A DNA stretch of 64,000 nt from Lachnospiraceae bacterium (GTDB lineage Bacteria > Bacillota > Clostridia > Lachnospirales > Lachnospiraceae). Each line of letters begins with the position of its first letter. The stretch's first letter is position 1. Under the pieces are notes generated by a model that was given only the letters and a program-made list of their open reading frames with translations, had not been told where the DNA came from and searched no databases. Shown here in pieces: positions 7,928 to 16,555 of this stretch. Where the stretch lies: assembly GCA_900766915.1 (NCBI GenBank), contig CAAFXE010000333.1, positions 5,461-69,460 of the forward strand, read 5' to 3'. The position numbers and the translations under genes are program-made.

Positions 7928-8728
7928 TCATTGTTTTTCAAGCTTTCCAGAGCCAGCCTCCAAAATGTCTGGCTCTGAACAGTTATCATATTCCGGGTAG
8001 CAAATTTGTACAAGTGTAAGACCCCTGGCCGGTGCGGTAGGTCCCGCCAGTGTACGGTCCTTTCTGCGTATAATTTCCGGAATGTCAGAAGGTGCGATCT
8101 GACCGCTTCCCACCTTTAAAAGTGTTCCGGCAATGATCCGTACCATATTGTATAAAAATCCATTTCCCGTAATGGAAATCACAAGAAGCTCCCCTTCTTT
8201 TTTGATATGAAGATCATAAATGGTTCTTACAGTACTTTCCACCTGGGTTCCGGCTGCACAAAAGGATGCAAAGTCGTGCTCTCCCCTGAAATACCCGCAT
8301 GCCTCCTTCATTTTCTCTATATTTAACTTCTCATAAGTAAAATGTGCATAGAGACGGTACTGCGGAAGAGGCAGATTACGATTTAAAATACGGTATTCAT
8401 AGGTCTTTACCGTATCCTGATGTCTCGGATGAAAATCTGCCGGCACCTCGCAGGAATGCTGAATCCGGATATCCTCCGGAAGCCTTGCATTTAATGCATA
8501 AACAAACTTTTCTGCCGGAATCCGGCTGTTGGTATCAAACACATACACATTTCCCAGGGCATGAACACCTGCATCGGTTCTGCTGGCACCTATGAGATTG
8601 ATTTCTTCCTTTAAAAGAGAGGAGAGTTCTGCCTTTAGAACTCCCTCGATGGTTACACCATTATTTTGAATCTGTGACCCATGATAGTTGGTACCATCAT
8701 AGGCTGTCACAAGTTTAATCCTTTTCAT
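7928..8728 (-). CDS. truA: tRNA pseudouridine(38-40) synthase
   Basis: 266 residues. Converts uridines 38-40 of the tRNA anticodon stem to pseudouridine. It starts KRIKLVTAYDGTNYHGSQ, and the catalytic Asp lies in GASRTDAGVHALGN at about residue 52. The C-terminal FLYNMVRIIAGTLLKVG motif is also present. AGGT precedes the ATG by 5 nt. It follows ecfT by 13 bp, as in many Firmicutes where truA closes the ecf operon. The stop lies just past the rplM promoter region. Confidence 0.96.
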   Translation of the reverse strand: MKRIKLVTAYDGTNYHGSQIQNNGVTIEGVLKAELSSLLKEEINLIGASRTDAGVHALGNVYVFDTNSRIPAEKFVYALNARLPEDIRIQHSCEVPADFHPRHQDTVKTYEYRILNRNLPLPQYRLYAHFTYEKLNIEKMKEACGYFRGEHDFASFCAAGTQVESTVRTIYDLHIKKEGELLVISITGNGFLYNMVRIIAGTLLKVGSGQIAPSDIPEIIRRKDRTLAGPTAPARGLTLVQICYPEYDNCSEPDILEAGSGKLEKQ

Positions 8729-8741
8729 AAGACCTCATTAC

Positions 8742-9539
8742 TTAAAACATTCTGCCCGCAATGATCATCACAACCAGATAAACGATTAAAATTCCATAGG
8801 CAATATGGTCTCTTCTCTCATAGCGAAGAGGTTTCATTTTTGTACGTCCGTCTCCGCCCCGATAGCATCTTGCTTCCATGGCCATGGCAAGGTCATTGGC
8901 ACGGCGAAAAGCTGAGATAAACAATGGTACCAGAATCGGAATCATTGCCTTTGCTTTCTTTATCAGGCTGCCGGTTTCAAAATCTGCACCACGGGCTTTC
9001 TGTGCCTTCATGATACGGTCTGTTTCTTCCATTAAAATCGGAATGAAACGAAGGGCGATGGACATCATCATTGCGATTTCGTGTACCGGAACCTTTATTT
9101 TTCTCAAAGGTCCCATAATACTTTCCAGTCCGTCTGTCAGGTCATTTGGAGTGGTGATCAGTGTCATCAGGGATGCACCAACCACAAGATAAATCAGTCG
9201 AAGAGCCATAAAAAAGGCAACCGAAAGTCCTTCTTTTGTGACTTTCAAAAAGCCCAGCTGAAAAATCACTTCCCCGCTTGTCAAAAACAGGTTAAAGCTT
9301 ACGGTGAGCATTAAAATAATAATGATTGCCTTTAAGCTTTTCATGATCATTTTAAAGGGCACCTTACTCATCCTGATCACAATGGCAAGACACACCGTTG
9401 CGATTCCATAGGCCACAAGACCTTTTCCCGCAAACAGGGAAATTAAAAATACAAATGTTCCTACCAGTTTTACCCTCGGATCCAGCTTATGCAGCAGGGA
9501 ATCCGCAGGATAGTACTGTCCGATGGTTATATCTCTCAT
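8742..9539 (-). CDS. ecfT: ECF transporter transmembrane scaffold EcfT
   Basis: 265 residues with about six hydrophobic helices. EcfT couples the two ATPases to substrate-binding S components for vitamin and metal uptake. The family's two short Ala-Arg-Gly-type coupling signatures are seen as AQKARGADFE (about 180) and MEARCYRGG (about 225). It begins RDITIGQYYPADSLLHKLDPRVKL, a common EcfT start. No S component lies in the window, so this is the shared energising module serving S proteins encoded elsewhere. Confidence 0.95.
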   Translation of the reverse strand: MRDITIGQYYPADSLLHKLDPRVKLVGTFVFLISLFAGKGLVAYGIATVCLAIVIRMSKVPFKMIMKSLKAIIIILMLTVSFNLFLTSGEVIFQLGFLKVTKEGLSVAFFMALRLIYLVVGASLMTLITTPNDLTDGLESIMGPLRKIKVPVHEIAMMMSIALRFIPILMEETDRIMKAQKARGADFETGSLIKKAKAMIPILVPLFISAFRRANDLAMAMEARCYRGGDGRTKMKPLRYERRDHIAYGILIVYLVVMIIAGRMF

Positions 9540-9577
9540 TTTTCCTAAATCCTATTTTCTATAATACTTTATTACTT

Positions 9578-9605
9578 GTAACTGTTCACTCCGTTCCGGT
9601 AACAG
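9578..9605. repeat. Dispersed small hairpin (TGTTCACT family), copy 1
   Basis: GTAACTGTTCACT, then CC, GTTCCGG and TAACAG. It shares the GTNRCTGTTCACT block with copies at 40865 and 60945. It lies in the 106-bp gap between ecfA2 and ecfT. Confidence 0.55.
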
Positions 9606-9645
9606 GCGAAAACCTTTGCGTAGTTGTGGCGTCTGCACATGAACA

Positions 9646-10500
9646 TTACTTTCTCTCCATGTAAACTCTGTAGATCTCCTCAGCTGCCTCCTCGATGGTG
9701 GTGGCATCTGTTTCCACACCAAAGCCTTTCTCTGACAGTGCATTCATAATGTATGTCACCTGAGGTGCTGCCAGGCCAATCTTCTCCAGCTCCTGATAAT
9801 GAGAAAAGACTTCCTTGGGAGTTCCGTCATACATCGCTTCTCCCTGATTCATCACAATGATACGGCCCACATATTTTGCCACATCTTCCATACTGTGAGA
9901 CACTAAAATAATGGTAATATGAGACTCTTCATGGAGCTTTTTGATCTGATCTAAAATATCATCGCGGCCTTTGGGATCAAGTCCTGCTGTCGGCTCGTCC
10001 AGAATCAAAACATCCGGTTCCATAGCCAGAACGCCTGCAATGGCAACTCTTCGTTTCTGTCCGCCGGACAGTTCAAAGGGAGACTGATGATAATATTTTT
10101 CTTTTAAACCTACCATCTGAAGTGCTTTTTTTGCTCTTTCTTCTGCCTCTTCTTTGGAAAGTCCCTGATTTTTGGGGCCAAAGCATACATCCGTTAAAAC
10201 ATCGATTTCAAAAAGCTGATGTTCCGGATACTGGAATACGAGACCCACCTTGCTGCGAAGCTCTTTCATGGAATAGCCTTCCCGGTAAATATTTTCTCCG
10301 TTATAATAGATTGCTCCGCCGGTAGCTTTCATCAGTCCATTCAAATGTTGTACAAGCGTAGATTTTCCGGAACCTGTATGACCGATGAGACCGATAAACT
10401 CTCCGTCCCTGATTTCCAGATTGATATTCTTTAATGCATGAATTTCGTAAGCTGTACCGGGACTATAAGTAAAGCTTACATTTTCTAATTTCATTGACAT
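9646..10500 (-). CDS. ecfA2: ECF transporter ATP-binding protein EcfA2
   Basis: 284 residues, cytosolic ABC ATPase of the ECF module. Walker [10 protein letters not shown] (about 40), Q-loop in [10 protein letters not shown], signature LSGGQKRR (about 143), Walker [13 protein letters not shown], then an H-switch HSMED. It overlaps the end of ecfA1: the ATG at 10500 is 10 bp inside, and a second ATG (codon 3) gives a 4-bp ATGA overlap; both starts are possible. The C-terminal extension (about 220-284) matches the EcfA dimerisation region. Confidence 0.95.
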   Translation of the reverse strand: MSMKLENVSFTYSPGTAYEIHALKNINLEIRDGEFIGLIGHTGSGKSTLVQHLNGLMKATGGAIYYNGENIYREGYSMKELRSKVGLVFQYPEHQLFEIDVLTDVCFGPKNQGLSKEEAEERAKKALQMVGLKEKYYHQSPFELSGGQKRRVAIAGVLAMEPDVLILDEPTAGLDPKGRDDILDQIKKLHEESHITIILVSHSMEDVAKYVGRIIVMNQGEAMYDGTPKEVFSHYQELEKIGLAAPQVTYIMNALSEKGFGVETDATTIEEAAEEIYRVYMERK

Positions 10501-11330
10501 AATTCATTCACCAATTCTTCGATTGTCAGGATTCCATCTGACAGCGGAAGTCCCTTTTTCTTTAATTCGTAAGCCAGTAATGTAACCTGCGGAACATCCA
10601 GCCGGTAGGATTTTAATTCCTCCACCCTGGAGAAAATTTCCTTCGGTGTTCCCTGCATCACGATTTTTCCTTCATCCATAACGATCACCTTATCTGCATG
10701 GACTACCTCTTCCATATAATGGGTGATCAAAAGGACGGTAATGTCTTCTACCATATTGAGTGCCCGGACCGCACGAAGCACCTCTTTACGGCCATTGGGA
10801 TCTAACATGGCTGTTGGCTCGTCCAGTACAATACACTGAGGATGCATGGCTACGATTCCCGCAATGGCTACACGCTGTTTCTGACCGCCGGAAAGACGGT
10901 TTGGAGAATGCTTGCGATATTTGTACATTCCCACAGCCTTTAATGCTTCCTCTACACGCACCCAAATCTCTTCTGTAGGCACTCCCATATTTTCAGGACC
11001 AAATCCTACATCCTCTTCTACTACAGTACCAATGATCTGATTATCAGGATTCTGAAATACCATTCCCGCACTCTGACGAATATCCCAGACATGGTCTTCC
11101 TCTTTGGTGTTCATGCCTGCTACCCATACTTCCCCGTCGCTTGGAAGAAGCAATGCATTGATGTGTTTTGCCAGTGTGGATTTTCCGGAACCGTTATGGC
11201 CTAAGATGGCCACAAAATCCCCTTTCTTCACATCCAGCTCCACACCATCCACTGCACGCTTGGTGTCGCAGACATTTCCCTCGTCATCATATTTTTGATA
11301 TTCATATACTAAATGATTTGCTTTAATCAT
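10491..11330 (-). CDS. ecfA1: ECF transporter ATP-binding protein EcfA1
   Basis: 279 residues. Walker [11 protein letters not shown]-loop FQNPDNQII, signature LSGGQKQRV, Walker [12 protein letters not shown] and switch His in ITHYMEEV. First gene of ecfA1-ecfA2-ecfT-truA. In many Firmicutes it directly follows rplQ; here a 10-kb block lies between, and the gene has its own promoter at 11372-11400. The N-terminal part carries an acidic insertion ([16 protein letters not shown]) before the Walker A region, a common EcfA1 variation in this family. Confidence 0.95.
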   Translation of the reverse strand: MIKANHLVYEYQKYDDEGNVCDTKRAVDGVELDVKKGDFVAILGHNGSGKSTLAKHINALLLPSDGEVWVAGMNTKEEDHVWDIRQSAGMVFQNPDNQIIGTVVEEDVGFGPENMGVPTEEIWVRVEEALKAVGMYKYRKHSPNRLSGGQKQRVAIAGIVAMHPQCIVLDEPTAMLDPNGRKEVLRAVRALNMVEDITVLLITHYMEEVVHADKVIVMDEGKIVMQGTPKEIFSRVEELKSYRLDVPQVTLLAYELKKKGLPLSDGILTIEELVNELCQ

Positions 11331-11371
11331 TGCCTTGATTTCCTCAATATAAGTTTTTTATAAAATTAAAC

Positions 11372-11400
11372 ATTATCTTGTATTTTACCTCAATTTTCAA
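11372..11400 (-). promoter_or_regulatory. Promoter of the ecfA1 operon
   Basis: On the minus strand: TTGAAA (11400-11395), 17-bp spacer, GATAAT (11377-11372), 42 nt upstream of the ecfA1 start. Confidence 0.65.
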
Positions 11401-11434
11401 ACTTTTCATAGTCCTAATTTTTCAAAATCACAAC

Positions 11435-11530
11435 ACAGCGATAAAACACGCTTCGTGAGTTTTATCAGCTGATTAGCGGTCGTCAAATGCAATTGTGCGA
11501 GCACATTGCATTTTCCTCGTCGCCATAACA
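11435..11530. repeat. 96-bp palindromic dispersed repeat, copy A
   Basis: Matches copy B at 21435-21530 in the same orientation. Outside an inner 23-bp hairpin there are only two substitutions (11456 and 11528). The inner hairpin (11488-11510) is the exact reverse complement of the one in copy B. A first hairpin is ATAAAACACG-CTT-CGTGAGTTTTAT. It lies just past the terminator of the alcohol dehydrogenase operon. No coding frame. Confidence 0.9.
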
Positions 11531-11533
11531 AAA

Positions 11534-11557
11534 AGGGGACACCCGAAGATGTCCCCT
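11534..11557 (-). terminator. Terminator of the GNAT-ParA-alcohol dehydrogenase operon
   Basis: Arms AGGGGACA (11534-11541) and TGTCCCCT (11550-11557), followed on the minus strand by TTTTTG. It lies 18 nt past the dehydrogenase stop. Confidence 0.9.
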
Positions 11558-11575
11558 GAAATTCCTATGTAGTTT

Positions 11576-12721
11576 TTACCAGAGCTTTCTGTAGATTTCC
11601 ATAACGTCGGCTCTTGTTACCGGTCTTGGGTTCGTTGCTGTACATCCATCTGCCAATGCTGCGTCAGCCATTGCAGGGATTGCTGCCATGTATTCCTCTT
11701 CCGTAATATTTCCCATCTGAGAAATAGAAAGCGGAATATCCATTTCCTTTAACATAAACTGTGTCCAGTTTACTAAGGAACGTACACTCATGATCTTGTT
11801 GTAGCTGCTAAGTCCAAGGTTGTTCGCTACGGTAGAGTATTTCTTTACTGCCGGCAGATATTCCTTCTGGCTGCGGCTGTGTTTGTTGATATTAGAGTTA
11901 AACTCAATAATATGCGGAAGCAGCATCGCATTGGCACGTCCATGAGGAATATGGAAATTAGAGCCAAGCTGATGAGCCATACCATGGTTTAATCCTAAGG
12001 ATGCAGAGTTGAATGCAAGACCTGCAAGGCAGGAAGCTGCATGCATTTTCTGTCTTGCGTGCATATCGTTACCGTCCAGGTATGCACGAAGCAGGAATAC
12101 ACCGATGATTTCAATGGCTTTTTCTGCTAACGCTGCGGAAAATTCATTATTATTTAAGCTGACATAAGCTTCTAAAGCGTGGGTAAATACGTCCATACCG
12201 GTATCTGCTGTGATTGCCGGCGGTACACTTCTTACAAGCTCGGCATCAAGAATTGCTTCATCCGGTGTCAGATCCGGAGATACCAGCGGATATTTCATCT
12301 TTGCCTGAGGATCGGAAATTACCGCAAAAGATGTAACCTCTGAACCTGTACCTGAGGTTGTCGGGATGGCGATCAGACCAACCTTGCCATAGTTATCTGC
12401 CTTTAATGCAAACTCGCGGATAGATTTAGAGGAGTCGATGGCAGAACCACCACCAACTGCTACGATACAATCCGGTTTATAGTCCAGCATAGCCTTTACA
12501 CCCACGGCAATTTTTTCTACCGGTGGATCCGGAACTACGTCTTTAAAGATTTCATAATTGATTCTTGCATTTTCCAATGGATGAGTGATCAGCTCGATCA
12601 TACCACTCGTAACTACAAAAGGGTCGGTAATAATCAGAACTCTTTTGTATGGTAGCTGCTGCAGTCTTTCCAGAGCACCTTCTCCGAAATATATTTGTGT
12701 GTGAATTCCAAAACTCTTCAT
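11576..12721 (-). CDS. Iron-dependent alcohol dehydrogenase, PduQ/EutG-like
   Basis: 381 residues, NAD(P)-dependent reduction of short aldehydes to alcohols (or the reverse). Motifs: nucleotide-binding GGGSAIDSSKS at about 95, PTTSGTGSEVTSFAVISD at about 137, and the metal-binding region TGMDVFTHALEAYVS followed by GLNHGMAHQLG and HIPHGRANA, which supply Asp and His ligands. It resembles 1-propanol dehydrogenase PduQ more than AdhE. It is the last gene of an operon with ParA and a small basic protein. GGAGG lies 10 nt before the ATG. No microcompartment shell gene is nearby, so the usual PduQ context is absent. Confidence 0.9.
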   Translation of the reverse strand: MKSFGIHTQIYFGEGALERLQQLPYKRVLIITDPFVVTSGMIELITHPLENARINYEIFKDVVPDPPVEKIAVGVKAMLDYKPDCIVAVGGGSAIDSSKSIREFALKADNYGKVGLIAIPTTSGTGSEVTSFAVISDPQAKMKYPLVSPDLTPDEAILDAELVRSVPPAITADTGMDVFTHALEAYVSLNNNEFSAALAEKAIEIIGVFLLRAYLDGNDMHARQKMHAASCLAGLAFNSASLGLNHGMAHQLGSNFHIPHGRANAMLLPHIIEFNSNINKHSRSQKEYLPAVKKYSTVANNLGLSSYNKIMSVRSLVNWTQFMLKEMDIPLSISQMGNITEEEYMAAIPAMADAALADGCTATNPRPVTRADVMEIYRKLW

Positions 12722-12744
12722 GGCTCATTTCCTCCAAATGATCA

Positions 12745-13017
12745 TTATAAAAGATAAGTAGGCATTTCTGTACCGATTCCTACGGATCCGTTATTCTTTG
12801 GTTCTTCCTTTTTCTCAGGAGTTTTCTTTGCTGCAGGTTTCCTTGCTGCCGTCTTTTTTGCCGGTGCCTTTTTTGCTGCAGGTTTCTTTGCCGCCTGGGC
12901 TTTCTCTGCCGGTGCTTTTTCTACGATTGCTTCCACTACTTCCTGTGCCGGTGCTGCAACGACTGCTGCATCAACTGCTTTTGCTGCTCTTTTGATACTT
13001 CCTTTGCCTACTGCCAT
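12745..13017 (-). CDS. Small Lys/Ala/Pro-rich basic protein with conserved-looking tail
   Basis: 90 residues. The N terminus (MAVGKGSIKRAAKA) and the middle (repeats of KKPAAKKAPAKKTAARKPA type, about 40-70) are strongly basic and disordered, like histone H1-type tails, so binding to the nucleoid or nucleic acid is plausible. The last 13 residues, SVGIGTEMPTYLL, are of different composition and look like a docking peptide. It overlaps the end of the parA gene by 10 bp and precedes the alcohol dehydrogenase gene by 23 bp. I suggest it is the adaptor between ParA and a cargo; this is inference. Confidence 0.8.
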   Translation of the reverse strand: MAVGKGSIKRAAKAVDAAVVAAPAQEVVEAIVEKAPAEKAQAAKKPAAKKAPAKKTAARKPAAKKTPEKKEEPKNNGSVGIGTEMPTYLL

Positions 13018-13796
13018 AACCTGTCAATCTCCTTTGTTAATTCTAAATATTCTTTTGCACTTCTGCTGCTCTTTTTGTAAGCGACTACCGGAATGCTGTT
13101 GTCCTGAGCCCATTCAATGGAGCTGTCTACACGGATGAAGTTTTCAAATACATTCACATCATCCAGCTCTCCAAGAGTTTCCATGGTCTGCTTAAAATAA
13201 TTCTTTCTGGTATCTACCTTGGTCACTGCAATTCCCAATAGTTGAAGCTCCGGGGAAATCTGCTGTACCGCAGTCAGAAATTCAAACATGTTTGCCAGTC
13301 CAAAGAGTCCCCAGGGGCTTGCCTCTACCGGAATGATCAGTCCATCCGATGCTACCAGGATATTCATGACCCAGCCTCCTAAGGTAGGCGGTGCATCGAT
13401 GAGAATATAATCATAAACACCGGAGTCTTTGATATTCTGCAAACATTTTTTCAGAATAAATTCTCTCTGCCACTTGGTGAAAAGCTCATACTCAATGGAG
13501 CTCATCAGTGTGGAAGACGGGATCAGATCCAGATTTTCATAGGGTGTGTGGATCACAAACTCTGTCAGATCCTTTTGATTTTTGACTGCTTCATAAAGGT
13601 TTTTCCCGCTGCTGGCAAACTCCAGCACCCGGTCTTCGTCAAAATATGCCAAGGAAAGATTCATCTGCATATCTCCGTCGACCATCAGTACTTTATGGCC
13701 AAGCTCTACCAGACCATAGGCCACATTGGAACAGGTGGTGGACTTTCCACTTCCGCCTTTGTTATTTGCAAAACAGATGATTTTTGTATTGCTCAT
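13008..13796 (-). CDS. Orphan ParA-family ATPase
   Basis: 262 residues, a full small ParA. The deviant Walker A is KGGSGKST (about 14-21), with the signature Lys at its start; Walker A' is MVDGDMQMNLS, and Walker B is DYILIDAPPTLGG. The beta-strand VASDGLIIPVEASPWGLFGL follows. No N-terminal DNA-binding helix domain is present, so this is the small (McdA/MinD-like or type Ib) class. There is no ParB gene and no obvious centromere repeat nearby. It is coupled to the upstream GNAT gene (4-bp ATGA overlap) and the downstream basic protein (10-bp overlap). The likely role is positioning of a protein cargo on the nucleoid. Confidence 0.9.
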   Translation of the reverse strand: MSNTKIICFANNKGGSGKSTTCSNVAYGLVELGHKVLMVDGDMQMNLSLAYFDEDRVLEFASSGKNLYEAVKNQKDLTEFVIHTPYENLDLIPSSTLMSSIEYELFTKWQREFILKKCLQNIKDSGVYDYILIDAPPTLGGWVMNILVASDGLIIPVEASPWGLFGLANMFEFLTAVQQISPELQLLGIAVTKVDTRKNYFKQTMETLGELDDVNVFENFIRVDSSIEWAQDNSIPVVAYKKSSRSAKEYLELTKEIDRLWQ

Positions 13797-14416
13797 TGTA
13801 ATTCCCCTAATTTCTTCTGATATACCCTTATATTTTCATGCTTTTCTATGGCTTCAAAGCCAAATTTGCACAAAATACCCTCAGAGATTCTGTTTTCTTC
13901 TTTGATTATTGCATAAATCACAGAAAATTCCAAGTATTTTTTCGCATAATCCAACACAATTTCGATACATTCTGTGGCCAATCCCTGCCTTCGGTACCCC
14001 GGGCAGATATAGTACCCCAAATCTGTGTAATCTTTCCCATATACCTCCCGGTTTCCGATGCCGCAAAGCCCTAAAAAACTCCCATCACAGACACTTTCCA
14101 CCGCCCAGATACCATAATCATACAATGGGTACATGGTGGTAATGTAGCTTTTCAGGGCATGCAAAGATTCCTCGTAGGAATCCTTGATAAACGCCTCCAG
14201 CGAGGGCTCTTTGGCAGCGTCCGGAAGACCATAAAGCACTTTCAGATCTGATTCCTTTAATTCCCGAAGAACCACTCTCTTTGATCTTCCGATGATGACA
14301 TCCTCACCGAAATATCTTGCCCTTAAATGTTCCACATAGGTTTCATCGAGAGAATCGTACCCTTCCTCTGCTGCCATTTGTTTGATTGTTTCAAGATAGC
14401 TTTCGAAATCCTTCAT
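13793..14416 (-). CDS. GNAT-family acetyltransferase
   Basis: 207 residues. An N-terminal helical extension (1-40) precedes a RimJ/RimL-like GNAT domain: VVLRELKESDLKVLYGL, then YYICPGYRRQGLATECI (acetyl-CoA loop RRQGLA at about 145), then a C-terminal GFEAIEKHE. First gene of the operon that encodes ParA, the basic protein and the alcohol dehydrogenase, and overlaps parA by 4 bp. Lysine acetylation of the Lys-rich partner is a thinkable role but is only inferred from the neighbourhood. The ribosome site is weak (GGACC). Confidence 0.8.
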   Translation of the reverse strand: MKDFESYLETIKQMAAEEGYDSLDETYVEHLRARYFGEDVIIGRSKRVVLRELKESDLKVLYGLPDAAKEPSLEAFIKDSYEESLHALKSYITTMYPLYDYGIWAVESVCDGSFLGLCGIGNREVYGKDYTDLGYYICPGYRRQGLATECIEIVLDYAKKYLEFSVIYAIIKEENRISEGILCKFGFEAIEKHENIRVYQKKLGELQ

Positions 14417-14602
14417 AGGTCCAGTATATCACTTCTGACTTTACTTAACCACGAAAATGTATTAAACTGACATAGATTGTAAATGTTAAGAAACCGCTAT
14501 TTAAGGTACTGAACAGATACTATAAAAAAGATTTTGTTACCGGAACACAACAATCCGTAATAAACAATGCAAAATCAAAGCAGCAGAAAGGAAATTTAAA
14601 CT

Positions 14603-15124
14603 ATGGCACAGAATCCAATTGTTACCATTACCATGGCAAACGGCGACGTGATGAAAGCTGAGCTTTATCCGGAAATTGCCCCAAATACAGTGAATAACTT
14701 TATCAGCCTGATTAACAAAGGCTACTACAACGGTCTGATCTTTCACCGTGTCATCGCAGGCTTTATGATCCAGGGCGGATGTCCTGACGGAACAGGCATG
14801 GGCGGCCCGGGCTACTCTATCAAAGGTGAGTTTGCACAGAATGGACATGTAAATACTTTAAAACATACCGAAGGTGTTCTTTCCATGGCACGCGCCATGA
14901 ACCCAAACAGTGCAGGAAGCCAGTTCTTCATCATGCACAAAAATTCTCCACACCTGGACGGACAGTATGCTGCATTCGGTAAACTGATCGAAGGTTTAGA
15001 CGTGGTTGACAAGATTGCACAGGTCGGCACAGACTGGAGTGACCGTCCAATGGTTCCTCAGATCATTGACACCATGACTGTAGAAACCTTCGGAGTTGAC
15101 TATCCGGAACCGGAAAAGATGTAA
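14603..15124 (+). CDS. Cyclophilin-type peptidyl-prolyl isomerase
   Basis: 173 residues, cytoplasmic (no signal peptide). Catalyses cis-trans isomerisation of Xaa-Pro bonds. It carries the cyclophilin core FHRVIAGFMIQGG at about 52, GSQFFIMHKNSPHLDGQYAAFGK at about 110 and a C-terminal VDKI strand. It has a GAAAGGA ribosome site 9 nt upstream. The only plus-strand gene between 0.6 and 41 kb, it lies between the two minus-strand operons of the inserted block and shares its terminator with rnfB. Confidence 0.95.
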   Translation: MAQNPIVTITMANGDVMKAELYPEIAPNTVNNFISLINKGYYNGLIFHRVIAGFMIQGGCPDGTGMGGPGYSIKGEFAQNGHVNTLKHTEGVLSMARAMNPNSAGSQFFIMHKNSPHLDGQYAAFGKLIEGLDVVDKIAQVGTDWSDRPMVPQIIDTMTVETFGVDYPEPEKM

Positions 15125-15128
15125 ACGA

Positions 15129-15166
15129 AAAAACACAGCGACCTGATACAGGTTGCTGTGTTTTTT
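15129..15166. terminator. Bidirectional terminator between cyclophilin gene and rnfB
   Basis: AAAAAACACAGC, GACCT-GATA-CAGGT, then TGCTGTGTTTTTTC: a long stem with A-run on one side and T-run on the other, so it can serve both convergent genes. Confidence 0.9.
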
Positions 15167-15178
15167 CTTAATATTCTT

Positions 15179-15967
15179 CTATAACTGTGTGATGATCTTT
15201 GACGGACATTTCTCCGCACATTTTTTGCAGCCTACACATTTCTCATAATCAATATGAGCTACATTGTTTTCTACCTTGATTGCATCGTGTTCACACTGTT
15301 TCATACACAGCTTACAGCCGATACAACCTGCAGAACATGCTTTTTTCACGGCCGGACCCTTATCCTGATTAGAGCAGCGTACTGCTACTTCTTTGTCAGC
15401 ACGGATCAGCTCGATGAGATGCTTCGGACATGCTTTCGCACACAGACCACATCCTCTGCATTTATCCGAATCAACAATTGCCACTCCATTTACTACATGG
15501 ATGGCATCATATTCACATACCTTCACACAGGAGCCATAGCCAAGGCAGCCATAGTCACATTCCCAAATCGAGATTCCTGACAGCTCCGCTGCGCGGCAGT
15601 CTTCGATACCCACATAGTTGCACTGATTTCTTGTGCTGTCACAGTCTCCGGCGCATTTTACAAAAGCAACCTGACGGATGGCTGAGGATGCTTCCACTCC
15701 CATGATCTTTCCAATCTTCTTTGCATTTGCTTCTGTGTTTACCGGACAGGCATTGGGCAGTGCTTTCCCTTTTACAACTGCTGCTGCTACCGCATCGCAG
15801 CCTGCATATCCGCAGGCACCACAGTTGTTTCCCGGAAGGCATTCCCGAACCAGCACTTCCCTTTCGTCTACTTCCACATGAAAAGCTCTTCCGGCGACCA
15901 CCAACATGATACCGATCAGCAGACCGATGACTCCAACGACCAGTGTCGCAGTTATGATCATTTGCAT
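15179..15967 (-). CDS. rnfB: Rnf complex iron-sulfur subunit RnfB
   Basis: 262 residues. Takes electrons from reduced ferredoxin into the Rnf complex, which drives Na+ or H+ export and reduces NAD+. An N-terminal membrane anchor (about 4-26) is followed by the RnfB-specific cluster motif CLPGNNCGACGYAGC (about 44). Then come four ferredoxin-type CX2CX2CX3C units, including CRGCGLCAKACP, CIGCKLCMKQC and CVGCKKCAEKCP. It is the last gene in rnfC-DG-E-A-B order, 12 bp behind rnfA. Confidence 0.97.
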   Translation of the reverse strand: MQMIITATLVVGVIGLLIGIMLVVAGRAFHVEVDEREVLVRECLPGNNCGACGYAGCDAVAAAVVKGKALPNACPVNTEANAKKIGKIMGVEASSAIRQVAFVKCAGDCDSTRNQCNYVGIEDCRAAELSGISIWECDYGCLGYGSCVKVCEYDAIHVVNGVAIVDSDKCRGCGLCAKACPKHLIELIRADKEVAVRCSNQDKGPAVKKACSAGCIGCKLCMKQCEHDAIKVENNVAHIDYEKCVGCKKCAEKCPSKIITQL

Positions 15968-15979
15968 CTTTCTACCCCC

Positions 15980-16555
15980 TTACTTTATACCGCTAAAGCC
16001 CATGAATGCAATGGCCATCAGTGCTGCACTTAAAAGTACCAGCGGGGCACCCCTGAATGGCGCAGGCACTGCATCCTCGTCCAGACGTCCACGGATTTCT
16101 GCCAGTAACACGATTGCGATGGTATAACCAACCGCGGTACCAAAACCGGCCAGTACACTTTCAATAAAGTTATACTCATTCTGCACATTGGTTAACGCCA
16201 CACCAAGCACTGCACAGTTGGTAGTGATCAGCGGCAGAAAAATTCCAAGTGCCTGATAAATTGCCGGTGATGTTTTCTTTAAGAACATTTCTACCAGCTG
16301 TACCAGGGCTGCAATTACCAAAATGAAGACGATCGTCTTAAGGTAAGTTAAATTCAATGGAACCAATACAAAGTCATACAGGAGACTTGCTACTGCTGAT
16401 GCAATAGTAATAACAAAGATAACTGCTGCACCTAAGCTGGCAGATGCCTTCATCTGTTTGGATACACCCAAGAAGGAACAAATTCCGAGGAACTGACTTA
16501 ATACAACATTATTTACTAAAGCAGTCGTCACGATAATCATGATCAACGATGTCAT
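15980..16555 (-). CDS. rnfA: Rnf complex membrane subunit RnfA
   Basis: 191 residues, about six membrane helices, homologous to RnfE with inverted topology; together they form the ion path and hold a buried iron-sulfur cluster. The half-site Cys is in VLSQFLGICSFLGVSK, and a second is in PLITTNCAVLGVAL. It starts directly against the stop of rnfE (ATG follows the rnfE stop without a gap), so translation is likely coupled. Confidence 0.97.
   Translation of the reverse strand: MTSLIMIIVTTALVNNVVLSQFLGICSFLGVSKQMKASASLGAAVIFVITIASAVASLLYDFVLVPLNLTYLKTIVFILVIAALVQLVEMFLKKTSPAIYQALGIFLPLITTNCAVLGVALTNVQNEYNFIESVLAGFGTAVGYTIAIVLLAEIRGRLDEDAVPAPFRGAPLVLLSAALMAIAFMGFSGIK

Noticed and set aside
14537..14848. 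103-codon minus-strand frame opposite the cyclophilin gene
   Set aside because: Antisense shadow of a certain gene; no family resemblance.
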